Shown piece after piece: positions 50,478 to 59,786 of a stretch of 64,000 nt of DNA (its first letter is position 1; each line of letters opens with the position of its first letter). The notes under the pieces were generated by a model, which searched no databases, was not told the DNA's origin, and worked only from the letters and a program-made list of their open reading frames with translations. This DNA is from Bacillota bacterium. Its GTDB lineage: Bacteria > Bacillota > Clostridia > Lachnospirales > Bianqueaceae. A program made the translations under genes and the position numbers. Location: positions 1 to 64,000 of the forward strand of contig JAFZQZ010000027.1 of the NCBI GenBank assembly GCA_017620135.1, written 5' to 3'.

Positions 50478-51602
50478 ATGAGCGATTACTTAGGAAAAGA
50501 CACATTTAAGCTGGGATTCGGTCTCATGCGTCTGCCCAAGAACCCGGACGGCAGTACGGATATTCCGCAGGTCTGTGAAATGGCGGACAAATTCCTTGCC
50601 GCCGGCGGTACCTATTTCGATACTGCCTATGTATATGATGAAGGCCGCAGCGAGGCTGCTTTCAAAGCGGCTGTAGTGGATCGCTATCCCAGAGACAGAT
50701 TTACGATCTGCACGAAGCTTTGTGCCTGGATGCACTGCCATGACGAAGAAAGCGCGAAGCAGCAGTTCTTCACCAGCCTGGAACGTACGGGAGCCGGTTA
50801 CTTCGATTACTATCTGCTTCACGCGCTTCAGCGCAACAACTATCATTACTATGATGATTATCACATCTGGGAATTCCTTCAGGAGCAGAAGGAAAAAGGC
50901 CTGGTCAAACACTGGGGCTTCAGCTTCCATGCGGATGCCGCGCTCCTGGACGAACTGCTTACCAAACACCCGGAAGTGGATTTCGTGCAGCTTCAGATCA
51001 ACTACGCGGACTGGGAGAACCCGGGCGTAGAAAGCCGTAAGTGCTGGGAAATCTGTAAAAAGCACGGCAAACCGGTCACGGTCATGGAGCCGATCAAAGG
51101 CGGTGCTCTGGCGAATCCTATTCCTTCCGTGAAAGCAGTCTTCGATGAAGCGAATAACGGCCTGAGCTACGCCAGCTGGGCGATCCGGTATGTGGCCAGT
51201 ATGGACAACATCATCACGGTCCTGTCCGGTATGAGCAACCTGGCACAGATGGAAGACAACCTTTCCTATATGAAAGACTTCCAGCCCCTGAACGAAGAAG
51301 AACAGGCTGTCATCGCAAAAGCGCAGAAAGCACTCAGCGAAGACAAATCCATTCCCTGTACGGCCTGCCATTACTGCACGGAGGGATGTCCCATGAGCAT
51401 TCCGATTCCCGAGATCTTCGCGGTACGCAACCGTGTTCTGAGCTTCAAACCCTGGGACGGCGGCAAACGCGACTATGTGATCGCTACCACCGGCAAAGGC
51501 AAAGCCAGCGACTGTATCCAGTGTGGTCAGTGCGAAGGCGCGTGCCCGCAGCACCTGCCGATCATCGAACTGCTGGAGCAGTGCAGAGTGATGGAATCAT
51601 AA
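50478..51602 (+). CDS. aldo/keto reductase with two 4Fe-4S clusters (tandem copy 2)
   Basis: A 374-residue paralogue of the preceding gene, same length and nearly the same first 35 residues (MSDYLGKDTFKLGFGLMRLP). Catalytic features are YFDTAYVYDEG, CTKLC (Lys kept) and LLHALQRNNY; cluster motifs are CTACHYCTEGCP and CIQCGQCEGACP. Differences cluster in the substrate-facing loops after the barrel strands, so the copies may have different substrates. A recent tandem duplication is the simplest explanation. A strong terminator follows. Confidence 0.9.
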   Translation: MSDYLGKDTFKLGFGLMRLPKNPDGSTDIPQVCEMADKFLAAGGTYFDTAYVYDEGRSEAAFKAAVVDRYPRDRFTICTKLCAWMHCHDEESAKQQFFTSLERTGAGYFDYYLLHALQRNNYHYYDDYHIWEFLQEQKEKGLVKHWGFSFHADAALLDELLTKHPEVDFVQLQINYADWENPGVESRKCWEICKKHGKPVTVMEPIKGGALANPIPSVKAVFDEANNGLSYASWAIRYVASMDNIITVLSGMSNLAQMEDNLSYMKDFQPLNEEEQAVIAKAQKALSEDKSIPCTACHYCTEGCPMSIPIPEIFAVRNRVLSFKPWDGGKRDYVIATTGKGKASDCIQCGQCEGACPQHLPIIELLEQCRVMES

Positions 51603-51626
51603 GATAATAAAAAGATCAAAAGATAT

Positions 51627-51667
51627 GGCTCCGGAAAGGCAGCAATGCCTACCGGAGCCGTTTTTTT
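51627..51667 (+). terminator. rho-independent terminator after the tandem reductases
   Basis: GGCTCCGG pairs with CCGGAGCC, with an inner AGGCA/TGCCT helix, followed by GTTTTTTT. Confidence 0.9.
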
Positions 51668-51729
51668 AAACTATCCATCACATATATAGTGGATTCACTG
51701 AAATCGCAGTTGACATTCCCTCTTTTTCC

Positions 51730-52353
51730 TTACTTCCCGTAGCCCAGGCCTCTTACCCATTCACGGACCGTATCCTCGGAAGCATCGACCTTTCCGCCGC
51801 GGATCGACAGAACGTCATCTCTCTTTACATCCGCTCCTTTCGCCAGGCTTACCAATGTGTCAAGACTGCTCGCTCCGTTGGAGCTTCCCTCATGAGAGAA
51901 GAAGGGGATCACAGTCTTGCCGGACAGATCGACACTCTCCAGGAAAGTCCACATGGGCATCGGAAGATCATACCACCAGACAGGGAACCCGAAGAATATG
52001 GTGTCATATTTGGCAAGTTCCTCAGCGGAAAGAGACAGGGTGATCTCGGGACGGATCCCTTCGTTCTTCTCGTTCTTCGCGCGGTCCGCGGTAGCGTTGT
52101 AGTCTTCGGGATAGGCTTCCTTCGCGATCACACGGACGATGTCCGCGCCGGTCTCATCTGCAATCCAGTGGGCCATGGACTGCAGATGCCCGGACCAGGT
52201 GAAATATACTACCAAGATATTGGTATCCTTCGTCAGATCCATTTCTTCTGTCTGTTTCACGTTCGTTGCCCGATTACCGCACCCTGTCAGTGCCGTTAAA
52301 ATGATCAGGGCGGTAAGAAGCAGGGAAAAGATTCTTTTGAATGTTGTATTCAT
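51730..52353 (-). CDS. flavodoxin-domain lipoprotein
   Basis: A 207-residue lipoprotein with a signal peptide ending LTALTGC, so Cys24 is lipidated and the protein sits outside the cell. The mature part is a flavodoxin fold: ILVVYFTWSGHLQSMAHWIA near 44-63 binds FMN phosphate, FFGFPVWWYDLPM near 118 and FFSHEGSSNGASSL near 148 form the flavin loops. Extracellular flavodoxin-like lipoproteins of this type are found near other redox genes in Bacillota. The ATG at 52353 is chosen because it begins the signal peptide; a longer reading adds 24 charged residues. Confidence 0.87.
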   Translation of the reverse strand: MNTTFKRIFSLLLTALIILTALTGCGNRATNVKQTEEMDLTKDTNILVVYFTWSGHLQSMAHWIADETGADIVRVIAKEAYPEDYNATADRAKNEKNEGIRPEITLSLSAEELAKYDTIFFGFPVWWYDLPMPMWTFLESVDLSGKTVIPFFSHEGSSNGASSLDTLVSLAKGADVKRDDVLSIRGGKVDASEDTVREWVRGLGYGK

Positions 52354-52429
52354 ATGATACCTCTTTCTATGATAGTCTTTATGAGCAGGATATACGCTGA
52401 TCTCATGGCCTGCGTTTCCTGACACTGAT

Positions 52430-52458
52430 ATTCTACATGGAAACCCCGGGAAAGTCTA
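52430..52458 (-). promoter_or_regulatory. promoter of the flavodoxin lipoprotein gene
   Basis: On the minus strand TAGACT, a 17-base spacer and TAGAAT. The spacer contains TTTCCCGGGGTTTCC, a GC-rich, partly symmetric element that could bind a redox-responsive regulator; that is only a suggestion. Confidence 0.5.
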
Positions 52459-52551
52459 ATGCTTCTCTTTTATAACGGTATACGCAGGATGAATACTATC
52501 GATATCATCGGGACGACCCCACGCCCTGCCGCACAAAATCTGCGAAAACTG

Positions 52552-52580
52552 CTGACAAGCGGCGATGAATGCGCTATACT
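52552..52580 (+). promoter_or_regulatory. promoter of the TIM-barrel/ABC exporter run
   Basis: CTGACA, a 17-base spacer and TATACT lie 34 bases before the TIM-barrel start, which has a GAAAGGAG site. Confidence 0.7.
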
Positions 52581-52614
52581 TCATTTTACAAGCCATTCCT
52601 GAAAGGAGAATACC

Positions 52615-53577
52615 ATGCGTACGGGATTGAGTATCTATAGTCTTTGGAATGCCTGGAGAAAAGGGCTGATGACAGTAGAGGAAGAATTTGCCGCCATGCG
52701 AGAGATGGGATGCGAAGCTACCGAGATCGCGAATTTCGCGGTACCGCTGCATAAAGGTCCCAAAGGGGCGGAGTTTAAAGGACCCCCGGATTTTGAAATG
52801 GCGAAACGTTTTGTAGAGCTGTCCGAACAATACCAGGTGCCCATAGGCGCTTACAGCTGCGGCTCCAATATAGCCCGGGTGAGCCGGGAAGAATACCCGG
52901 TTATGCTGGAGCGCCTGTACGCGGAGATCGAATTGGCACGCGCCTTAAAGGCGCCGCTGATCAGGATCGATCTGGTCACCGTCATGGCAGGAAGGGACGA
53001 GGTAGGGGTCGAAGCCTTTGACGCGATGTTCCCACAGGCGGTGGAAGCCGCCCGTGCGCTCGCGGATTACGCGAAGCAGTATGATATGTGGGTAACCGTT
53101 GAAAACCACGGGACTTTCATGAACGGCGCCGACCGGGTACGCAAACTGATCAAAGCTGTGGATCGGGAAAACTACGGCCTTACGATGGATATCGGCAACA
53201 CGGTCTGCGTGGATGAGGATCCTATGGTGCTGGCCAGTGAGCTGATCGACCTGGCCAAAGAAATCCATGTGAAGGACTTTTATATTCGTAATGATCCCTA
53301 TGCCATCGGTGCAAAATACGTAGATGGTTATACTGTCGCGGATCCCTCTGTCCTGGGCAACGGCAGCTGGCTGACTACCAAGCATCAGCGATATCTGCGC
53401 GGAGCTATCGTGGGTCACGGAGATCTGCCCATGAAGGACCTGATCAGCCTGATCGTACGGTCCGGTTTTGATGGTGATGTGCTGATCGAGTTCGAAGGGA
53501 TGGAAGAACCTGTTCTGGCGAGCCAGATCAGTTTGAACAATCTCCGGCAGATGATCCGGATGGCAGAGAAAAAGTAA
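52615..53577 (+). CDS. TIM-barrel sugar phosphate isomerase/epimerase
   Basis: A 320-residue TIM-barrel protein of the xylose-isomerase-like clan. It begins MRTGLSIYSLWNAWRKG and shows TVENHGTFMNGADRV near 162 (catalytic Glu and metal-site residues), LTMDIGN near 189, IHVKDFYIR near 219, a GAIVGHGDLP loop near 265 and IEFEGMEEP near 294 with the late Glu. The pattern is that of active metal-dependent epimerases or isomerases. The substrate is unknown. It heads a transcript that continues into an ABC exporter 14 bases later. Confidence 0.85.
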   Translation: MRTGLSIYSLWNAWRKGLMTVEEEFAAMREMGCEATEIANFAVPLHKGPKGAEFKGPPDFEMAKRFVELSEQYQVPIGAYSCGSNIARVSREEYPVMLERLYAEIELARALKAPLIRIDLVTVMAGRDEVGVEAFDAMFPQAVEAARALADYAKQYDMWVTVENHGTFMNGADRVRKLIKAVDRENYGLTMDIGNTVCVDEDPMVLASELIDLAKEIHVKDFYIRNDPYAIGAKYVDGYTVADPSVLGNGSWLTTKHQRYLRGAIVGHGDLPMKDLISLIVRSGFDGDVLIEFEGMEEPVLASQISLNNLRQMIRMAEKK

Positions 53578-53591
53578 GGAGAGGATTCGTC

Positions 53592-54299
53592 ATGCTGATC
53601 ATAGAGCATTTGACTAAACGTTACGGAGAAAAGACAGCGGTAGATGATCTGTCGCTTCATATCCAGCCCGGCGAGATCTACGGATTTATCGGGCACAACG
53701 GCGCGGGAAAGACGACCACGCTGAAAAGCATCGTAGGGATCCTGCGCTTCGAAGAGGGTAGGATCACGATCGACGGCCATTCCGTTATGGAGGAGCCGGT
53801 TGCCTGCAAGAAGATGCTGGCCTATATTCCGGACAATCCGGATCTGTACGATTTCATGAGCGGGATCAAATACCTGAACTTCATCGCGGATGTGTTCGGG
53901 ATCCCGGCGGACGTGCGGCAGGAGAGGATCCGCAAATACGCAGACCTTTTAGAACTCACGAACGACCTGGCCCAGCCCATTTCCGCTTACTCCCACGGCA
54001 TGAAGCAGAAACTAGCCGTGATCGCGGCGTGGATCCATTCTCCGAAGCTCATCGTCATGGATGAGCCGTTCGTGGGTCTGGATCCGAAGGCTTCCCATCT
54101 GCTTAAAGAGATGATGCGGGAACACTGCGACGCGGGCGGCGCGATCTTTTTCTCCACCCATGTACTGGAAGTGGCCGAGAAGCTGTGCGACAAAGTCGCC
54201 ATCATCAAGCAGGGGCGCCTGATCAAAGCCGGCACGATGGAAGAGGTGAAGGGCGATGATAGCCTGGAAGAGGTCTTCCTGGAACTGGAGGCCGAATAA
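53592..54299 (+). CDS. ABC transporter ATP-binding protein
   Basis: A 235-residue ATPase subunit. Walker A is GHNGAGKTT near 36-44, the signature motif is SAYSHGMKQKL near 135, Walker B is LIVMDEP near 154-160 followed by FVGLDPKA, and the switch His is in STHVLEV near 193. It resembles ATPases of ABC-2 type exporters such as lantibiotic-immunity or antimicrobial exporters. Its stop codon overlaps the start of the permease gene by one base (TAATG), so the two are co-translated and work as a pair. Confidence 0.9.
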   Translation: MLIIEHLTKRYGEKTAVDDLSLHIQPGEIYGFIGHNGAGKTTTLKSIVGILRFEEGRITIDGHSVMEEPVACKKMLAYIPDNPDLYDFMSGIKYLNFIADVFGIPADVRQERIRKYADLLELTNDLAQPISAYSHGMKQKLAVIAAWIHSPKLIVMDEPFVGLDPKASHLLKEMMREHCDAGGAIFFSTHVLEVAEKLCDKVAIIKQGRLIKAGTMEEVKGDDSLEEVFLELEAE

Positions 54300-55897
54300 T
54301 GCTGAAATTTCTGATAAAAAAGCAACTGCTGGAGGTGTTCCGCGGTTACTTTTATGACGCGAAGAAAAACCGCATGCGATCGAAGGTGCAGGTCGCTTTG
54401 TGGATCGTTTTCTTTATCGTTTTGATGGTCGGAATGATGGGCGGCCTGTTCACGGCGATGGCCCTGAGCCTGTGTGAAGGGCTGAACGCTGCAGGTGTAG
54501 GCTGGCTGTACTACACGCTGATGGGATTCGTCGCGATCGTGCTCGGTGCGTTTGGCAGCGTGTTCAGCACTTATTCCAGTCTGTACCTGGCAAAAGACAA
54601 CGACCTGCTGCTTTCGCTCCCCATTCCGGTCCGTACGATCATCATCTCCCGGCTGATCACGGTGTTCCTCATGGGCGCCATGTATTCCGCCGTCGCGACG
54701 ATCCCTGCCGTCATCGTGGACTGGATCATAACCCGTGCCGGCGTGGTTCGGATCCTGGGCGGACTGATCTGGCTTCTGATCATCACAGTGATCGTCATGC
54801 TGTTGTCTGTGACGCTCGGCTGGGTGGTCGCGAGGATCAGCCTGAAGCTGAAAAACAAGAGTATCGTCACCACTCTGATCGCGATCGCGTTCATCGGCCT
54901 TTACTATTATGTCTATTTCCAGGCGATCGATCTTATCAGGGATCTGCTCGCGAACGCGGCTTCGTACGGCGGCCGGATCAAAGGTGCAGCCTATGGTATT
55001 TACCTGTTCGGACGGACCGGTGAGGGCGATTTTACGGCGATCGCCATCTTCCTGGCGGTCACGGCGGTACTGTGCGTGCTGATCTGGAGACTGCTTTCGA
55101 GAAGTTTCCTGAAGATCGCCACGACGAAAGCATCGGCGCCCCGTGTCCGCTATCAGGAAAAAACACATCGCGCGCGCGGCCCTCTTGCCGCACTGGTGCT
55201 GAAAGAACTCGGCCGGTTCACGTCCAGCTCGAACTATATGCTCAACTGCGGACTTGGCGTCCTGCTGATTCCGGCGAGCGGTATCTTTTTGCTCGTCAAA
55301 GGCGGGGAGATCTGCGAAGTGCTGGATCTGGTCTTTACGGCGAGACCGGACACGTCAGCCCTGCTGATCCTCACGATGGTGTTCATGCTTTCGATCATGA
55401 TCGATAACGCGGCTCCGGCAGTCTCGCTGGAGGGAAAGAGCATCTGGATCCCGCAGTCCCTGCCGGTTTCTCCGGGGACAGTGCTGCGCGCGAAGATGGT
55501 TTCCCAGCTGATCCTCAGTGCGCCGCTCATGCTGTTTGCCGCCATCTGCGGAGCGGTTATCCTGAAGACATCTGTAGCTGTCCGGATCCTGCTGGTGCTG
55601 ATGACGCTTGCCTTCTCAGTTTTTTCGGCCCTCTTCAATACGGTGATCGGAACCAAGCTTCCTGTACTTACCTGGACCAGCGAACTGGTCCCTATCAAGC
55701 AGACGGCCGCGGTCGCGATCGCGCTGTTCGGCGGCTGGTTCGCGAGCATCCTTCCCGTGGGACTGTATCTGCTGATCGGTTACCAGTTGGGAGCGGCTCT
55801 GTATCTTGCTATCTGGACCGTGCTCCTTTGCGGGATCGATTTACTGCTCCTTCGCTGGATGGACTCAAAAGGCGCCGCGATCTTCGCAGCGCTGTAA
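54299..55897 (+). CDS. ABC-2 type exporter permease
   Basis: A 532-residue permease with about twelve hydrophobic segments in two halves joined by a hydrophilic loop near residues 265-300. The DNDLLLSLPIPVRTIIISR stretch near 100-118 and the matching SLEGKSIWIPQSLPVSPGTV in the second half (a short part around 375-395) are typical of large ABC-2 exporter permeases of Bacillota. The transported compound is unknown. No extra biosynthetic or resistance gene is adjacent, so export of a peptide or lipid-linked compound is only a possibility. Confidence 0.87.
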   Translation: MLKFLIKKQLLEVFRGYFYDAKKNRMRSKVQVALWIVFFIVLMVGMMGGLFTAMALSLCEGLNAAGVGWLYYTLMGFVAIVLGAFGSVFSTYSSLYLAKDNDLLLSLPIPVRTIIISRLITVFLMGAMYSAVATIPAVIVDWIITRAGVVRILGGLIWLLIITVIVMLLSVTLGWVVARISLKLKNKSIVTTLIAIAFIGLYYYVYFQAIDLIRDLLANAASYGGRIKGAAYGIYLFGRTGEGDFTAIAIFLAVTAVLCVLIWRLLSRSFLKIATTKASAPRVRYQEKTHRARGPLAALVLKELGRFTSSSNYMLNCGLGVLLIPASGIFLLVKGGEICEVLDLVFTARPDTSALLILTMVFMLSIMIDNAAPAVSLEGKSIWIPQSLPVSPGTVLRAKMVSQLILSAPLMLFAAICGAVILKTSVAVRILLVLMTLAFSVFSALFNTVIGTKLPVLTWTSELVPIKQTAAVAIALFGGWFASILPVGLYLLIGYQLGAALYLAIWTVLLCGIDLLLLRWMDSKGAAIFAAL

Positions 55898-55909
55898 AGA
55901 GAGAGAAAA

Positions 55910-56560
55910 ATGGAAAAGAAATATAAGGTCGCTGTCATCCATACCAGCACAGGACTGGTCGGACAGCTCAAAGAACTGTTTGACGAGATGCTGCCGGACG
56001 TGGAAATGATCAATCTCATCGATGACAGTCTTCTGGAAGAAGTAAAGAAAAACGGACGTATCACGCTCGGCGTGATCAGACGCATCTGTACTTATGCGCA
56101 GACGGCCCAGGAAATGGGTGCAGAGCTCATCATGTGCCAGTGCTCTTCGGTAAGCAGAGCAGGAACGGTGGCCAGAGAAATGCTTTCGGTCCCATACCTG
56201 AAGATCGATGAACCCATGATGCAGAAAGCGGTCATGATGGGTGAAAAGATCGCACTCGTCGCGACCGCGGCTGTCACGATAGAGCCAAGCACCGGCCTGA
56301 TCCGTGAAATGGCGGCGAAAGCCGGGAAAAAGGTCGAGGTTACACCGTATCTTTCTGAAGGAACGCCGGAAAAGATCCTGGAAAAGATCAAAGAAGCGGA
56401 AAAAACGAATGATGTCATCGTTCTGGCGCAGGGCAGCATGACCTGTGTCCTTCCGTATCTGGAAGGGATCAGCAGACCCGTCCTGTCCAGTCCAGGACTG
56501 GCGCTCGAAAGGATCCGCGAAATACTGAACGAGAATGGAACGGAACGAGCCTATGTCTGA
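55910..56560 (+). CDS. Asp/Glu/hydantoin racemase family protein
   Basis: A 216-residue protein of the aspartate/glutamate racemase superfamily. The two-domain alpha/beta fold with a catalytic cysteine in each half is visible: LIMCQCSSVSRAGT near 76 and VLAQGSMTCVLPYL near 171-184. VAVIHTSTGLVGQLKEL at the N-terminus is typical. Substrate could be an amino acid, a hydantoin or a maleate-type acid. Expression with the preceding exporter seems likely because only 12 bases separate them. Its last codons overlap the next gene. Confidence 0.83.
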   Translation: MEKKYKVAVIHTSTGLVGQLKELFDEMLPDVEMINLIDDSLLEEVKKNGRITLGVIRRICTYAQTAQEMGAELIMCQCSSVSRAGTVAREMLSVPYLKIDEPMMQKAVMMGEKIALVATAAVTIEPSTGLIREMAAKAGKKVEVTPYLSEGTPEKILEKIKEAEKTNDVIVLAQGSMTCVLPYLEGISRPVLSSPGLALERIREILNENGTERAYV

Positions 56561-58058
56561 TTTTCAAATAGAGAACGGAGTTCTGATCGCCTATCACGGA
56601 CCCGGCGGGAAGATCAGCATCCCGGAAGAGGTCACGGTCATCGGCGACAACGCTTTTGCAGGCTGTCACAGCCTGACGGAGGTCAATATTCCGGACAGCG
56701 TCAGAGAGATCGGCGACAGAGCCTTTTCCCGCTGCACAAGACTAAGGGATATCACCGTTCCCGGAAGTGTCGAACGCATCGGCGAAATGGCCTTTCATTT
56801 CTGCATCCATTTGGTTTTGGTCATACTGGAAAAAGGGATCCGGGAACTGGGAGACCTGGTGTTCATGGACTGCCGGGAGCTGACATATGTGTCTCTGCCG
56901 GACAGCCTGGTCTCTCTGGGCAGCAAGGCTTTCTACGGCTGTGAGCGAATGCTCCGGGTCATGATCCCATCGGGGATCACCGAAATCAAGTACCAGACCT
57001 TCACGAACTGCAGAGCACTTAACAATGTGTTCCTGCCGGAAACGGTCACCACGATCGAAGAACAGGCGTTTTACGGTTGCTGGGGCATGAAACATATCGA
57101 GCTTCCGGCTCGGGTGACCGAGATTCGCCACCAGACCTTTGGCTACTGTATGGCCCTTCAGAGCATCAGTTTTCCCCCGAAACTTGAGCGGATCGGGGAC
57201 ACTGCTTTTCTGGCCTGCAAAGCGCTGACGGACCTGACCCTTCCTGAAAGCCTGCGACAGATTGATTCGAACGCTTTTCACGGCTGCTTGAATCTGACCA
57301 GCGTGAATATCCCGAACAGTGTAATGAAAATAGGCGGATTCGCGTTTTCCGGCTGCACGGGACTGACACGTGCCACATATTCCGACAGAATCGAAAATAC
57401 AAATGTTTTTTCCGGCTGCACCGGATTACGGGAGTTCGTGCCATCGGCTCGGTCACGATGTTATACAGTCGTGGATGGCGTTATCCTAAGCCGGGATGGA
57501 CAGAAGCTCATCGCGTATCCTCCCGGACGGTGCTGTGTTCGCTACGACATCCCGGAAACGGTCACAGAGGTCAGCCCCTGGGCTTTTTCCGAAGCGCCGG
57601 TGAAGGTGATCTATGTGCCTGAGAGCGTGAAAACCTTCTCCAGAGCCGCAACGGATGGAGCAAAGGAAGAGGATCCCTTCGTGGCCACTGCCTGCGCTGA
57701 GTTCATGCCATTCCTGGACAAGCCCATCTTTCTCGGTCCTCCGGAAGCCCTGCCGCCCCGTCATCAGAAGAGGGTAGTGGAAGGCTTCCTGGTCGCAAGA
57801 CAGATCGGCATGCCGGAGATCGAGCCATGGAAAGAAAACTATACCGAATACATACGGCAGACGTACCGGACCTGTGAAAAGAAGGCCTGGAACAACGAAC
57901 TGATGCTCCGTTTCCTGATGGAACAGGGTATGCTGAGGACGGAAGCAGCAGAGCTCATGCTGCAAAAATACGATGCCGCTGAACGGCCCCAGCTGACCGC
58001 AGAGCTCACTGCCTATCTTGAAAAACATTCGGAGAATGATACCCATGTCCCTTCTTAG
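56553..58058 (+). CDS. BspA-like leucine-rich repeat protein, cytosolic
   Basis: A 501-residue protein with about 10 BspA-type leucine-rich repeats of roughly 23 residues, spanning residues 10-290, each near the pattern I-G-D-x-A-F-x-G-C-x-x-L-x-x-V-x-I-P. After a break, another repeat near 305-350 is followed by a helical C-terminal region (390-501). BspA proteins are usually surface proteins, but no signal peptide, membrane helix or anchor is seen here, so this one is predicted to be cytosolic. The ATG at 56553 overlaps the racemase stop; the ATG six codons earlier cannot be excluded. The helical tail overlaps the next gene, which starts before it ends. Confidence 0.8.
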   Translation: MSDFQIENGVLIAYHGPGGKISIPEEVTVIGDNAFAGCHSLTEVNIPDSVREIGDRAFSRCTRLRDITVPGSVERIGEMAFHFCIHLVLVILEKGIRELGDLVFMDCRELTYVSLPDSLVSLGSKAFYGCERMLRVMIPSGITEIKYQTFTNCRALNNVFLPETVTTIEEQAFYGCWGMKHIELPARVTEIRHQTFGYCMALQSISFPPKLERIGDTAFLACKALTDLTLPESLRQIDSNAFHGCLNLTSVNIPNSVMKIGGFAFSGCTGLTRATYSDRIENTNVFSGCTGLREFVPSARSRCYTVVDGVILSRDGQKLIAYPPGRCCVRYDIPETVTEVSPWAFSEAPVKVIYVPESVKTFSRAATDGAKEEDPFVATACAEFMPFLDKPIFLGPPEALPPRHQKRVVEGFLVARQIGMPEIEPWKENYTEYIRQTYRTCEKKAWNNELMLRFLMEQGMLRTEAAELMLQKYDAAERPQLTAELTAYLEKHSENDTHVPS

Positions 58059-59370
58059 TAAAATGCTCCAGACCTACCGGGGAGATCATTGGTCGAGAGA
58101 AAAGATCGAAGCCGTACAGAGAAAGCGGCTTCTTTCTCTTGTCAGATACGCCAGAGAAAATAGTCCGTTCTATCAGAAACGGTACGCGGATATAAAAGAT
58201 GACTTTTCTCTGACAGATCTCCCGCCCGTCAGCAAGCCTGAACTGATGGCACATTTTGACGATGTGCTGACGGATCGCGGGATCACGATGGACCAGATCG
58301 ACGGCTTTACGCAGGATCTCGATCACATTGGGAGAATGATCGACGATAAGTATCTGATCTTTAAAACATCAGGATCGACCGGGAACCCGGCCATCGTCCT
58401 GTATGATCAGCAGAGCATCGACGTTTCTTCCGCCATAGCGGCATTCCGGACGTTTGCCAGAAAAGAAGACTTCAAAAGGTTTATGAAGCACGGAAAGAAA
58501 ACGGCCGGCGTCTTTGCGGATTACGGATTTTATCTTGCCTGTGGGATGTCCCGATACCTTCAACTGAAAATGCCGCGGCAAAAGACAAAGATCACGGTCG
58601 ATGTAAACGCGCCGGAGCAGGAGATCATCCGGGCTCTGAATGATTTCCAGCCTGCGATGTTAAGCGGTTATCCTTCCAACCTTGCCCTCCTTGCCGACTT
58701 TGCAGAACTGAACATCCATCCCGACGTCGTGATCACCGGCGGCGAGCTCCTGACCGACGATATCCGGGAGAAACTTAAGCGGAAGTTCGGTTGCTATGTC
58801 CAGACACATTATTCCTGTACCGAGGGCGGCGAGATCGCCTGTGAGTGTGAAGAAAAGCATCTGCACATCAATGAGGACTGGGTGATCGTGGAACCGGTGG
58901 ATGCTGGCAATGCCCCTGTGCCGTACGGCGAAATGTCCGACAAAGTTCTGATCACCAATTTATCGAATTACATCCAGCCTTTCATCCGCTATGAACTGAC
59001 CGACAGGGTGATCGTTCATAACGAGAAATGCAAGTGCGGCAGGACCACCCGGTGGCTGGAGATCGAAGGAAGAACGGATGACATCCTGGAATTTGATCAG
59101 GGCATTCGCATCGCTCCGATGTCACTGTATAAGGTTCTGGAGGAAGTGAAAGCGATCCGCCGCTTCCAGCTGGTACAACGATCTCCTTCGAAAGTGGAAC
59201 TTAGACTGGTATCGGATCAACCGGACGAGGCTTTTGAACAGGCCAGACATGACCTGCTAGACTTCTTCGAGAGTAAAGGGCTGACGGTCGAGGTCACACA
59301 TTCCGATGTTCCGCCGCAGGCCGATCCGGTCAGCGGAAAATTCAAGCATATCTATAAACAGTTTGAGTAG
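58045..59370 (+). CDS. PaaK/CapK-like adenylate-forming enzyme
   Basis: A 441-residue member of the phenylacetate-CoA ligase/coenzyme F390 synthetase-like group. The adenylation P-loop is FKTSGSTGNPAIVLYD near 109-124; the second core motif is YSCTEGGEIACE near 255-265; the hinge region with RTDDILEF is near 343-350. The C-terminal small domain follows. It activates a carboxylic acid with ATP; the acid is unknown. A Cys pair, NEKCKCGRTTRW near 327, is typical of this group. The ATG at 58045 has GGAG upstream; it overlaps the LRR gene by 14 bases. Confidence 0.83.
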   Translation: MSLLSKMLQTYRGDHWSREKIEAVQRKRLLSLVRYARENSPFYQKRYADIKDDFSLTDLPPVSKPELMAHFDDVLTDRGITMDQIDGFTQDLDHIGRMIDDKYLIFKTSGSTGNPAIVLYDQQSIDVSSAIAAFRTFARKEDFKRFMKHGKKTAGVFADYGFYLACGMSRYLQLKMPRQKTKITVDVNAPEQEIIRALNDFQPAMLSGYPSNLALLADFAELNIHPDVVITGGELLTDDIREKLKRKFGCYVQTHYSCTEGGEIACECEEKHLHINEDWVIVEPVDAGNAPVPYGEMSDKVLITNLSNYIQPFIRYELTDRVIVHNEKCKCGRTTRWLEIEGRTDDILEFDQGIRIAPMSLYKVLEEVKAIRRFQLVQRSPSKVELRLVSDQPDEAFEQARHDLLDFFESKGLTVEVTHSDVPPQADPVSGKFKHIYKQFE

Positions 59371-59384
59371 AAAAGAGAAAAACC

Positions 59385-59786
59385 GTGAATTACAGAATCG
59401 TTGAAGGTCAGGAAAAACTAGAGGCAGAAGAAGTGGCAAGACTTCTGAAGATGACATACTGGGCAGCCTCGCGTTCGGTGGAGAAAATCAGGAAGTCGAT
59501 GGATAATTCGGACTGTTTCGGGTTATTCGTTGATGGTGTGGATCAGCTTGTAGGATTCGCAAGAGTGATAACCGACCATGCCACGACATATTATCTGTGC
59601 GATGTCATCATCGACGAAGAGTATCGGGGTAACGGATTGGGAAAAGCATTGGTATCCTATGTCGTATCGTCGCCGGAATATGCACAGCTCAGAGGCCTGC
59701 TGCTTACAAAAACCGCTCATGACCTGTATAGAAAATACGGATTTGAAGTGATCGATAACCGGGCTATGCTGAAGACAAATTCGTGA
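59385..59786 (+). CDS. GNAT family N-acetyltransferase
   Basis: A 133-residue acetyltransferase starting with GTG (AGAGAAAAACC upstream). The acetyl-CoA loop is EEYRGNGLGKALVSYVV near 78-94 after the strand YLCDVIID, and the C-terminal TAHDLYRKYGFE (about 113-124) matches the fold. The short N-terminal part shows WAASRSVEKIRKSMDNSD. The length fits the small tGCN5-like GNAT group. Substrate unknown. Confidence 0.87.
   Translation: MNYRIVEGQEKLEAEEVARLLKMTYWAASRSVEKIRKSMDNSDCFGLFVDGVDQLVGFARVITDHATTYYLCDVIIDEEYRGNGLGKALVSYVVSSPEYAQLRGLLLTKTAHDLYRKYGFEVIDNRAMLKTNS

Noticed and set aside
51730-52353. periplasmic-type export by a twin-arginine signal
   Set aside because: The N-terminus has no RR motif; the short hydrophobic stretch and LTGC lipobox indicate a lipoprotein.
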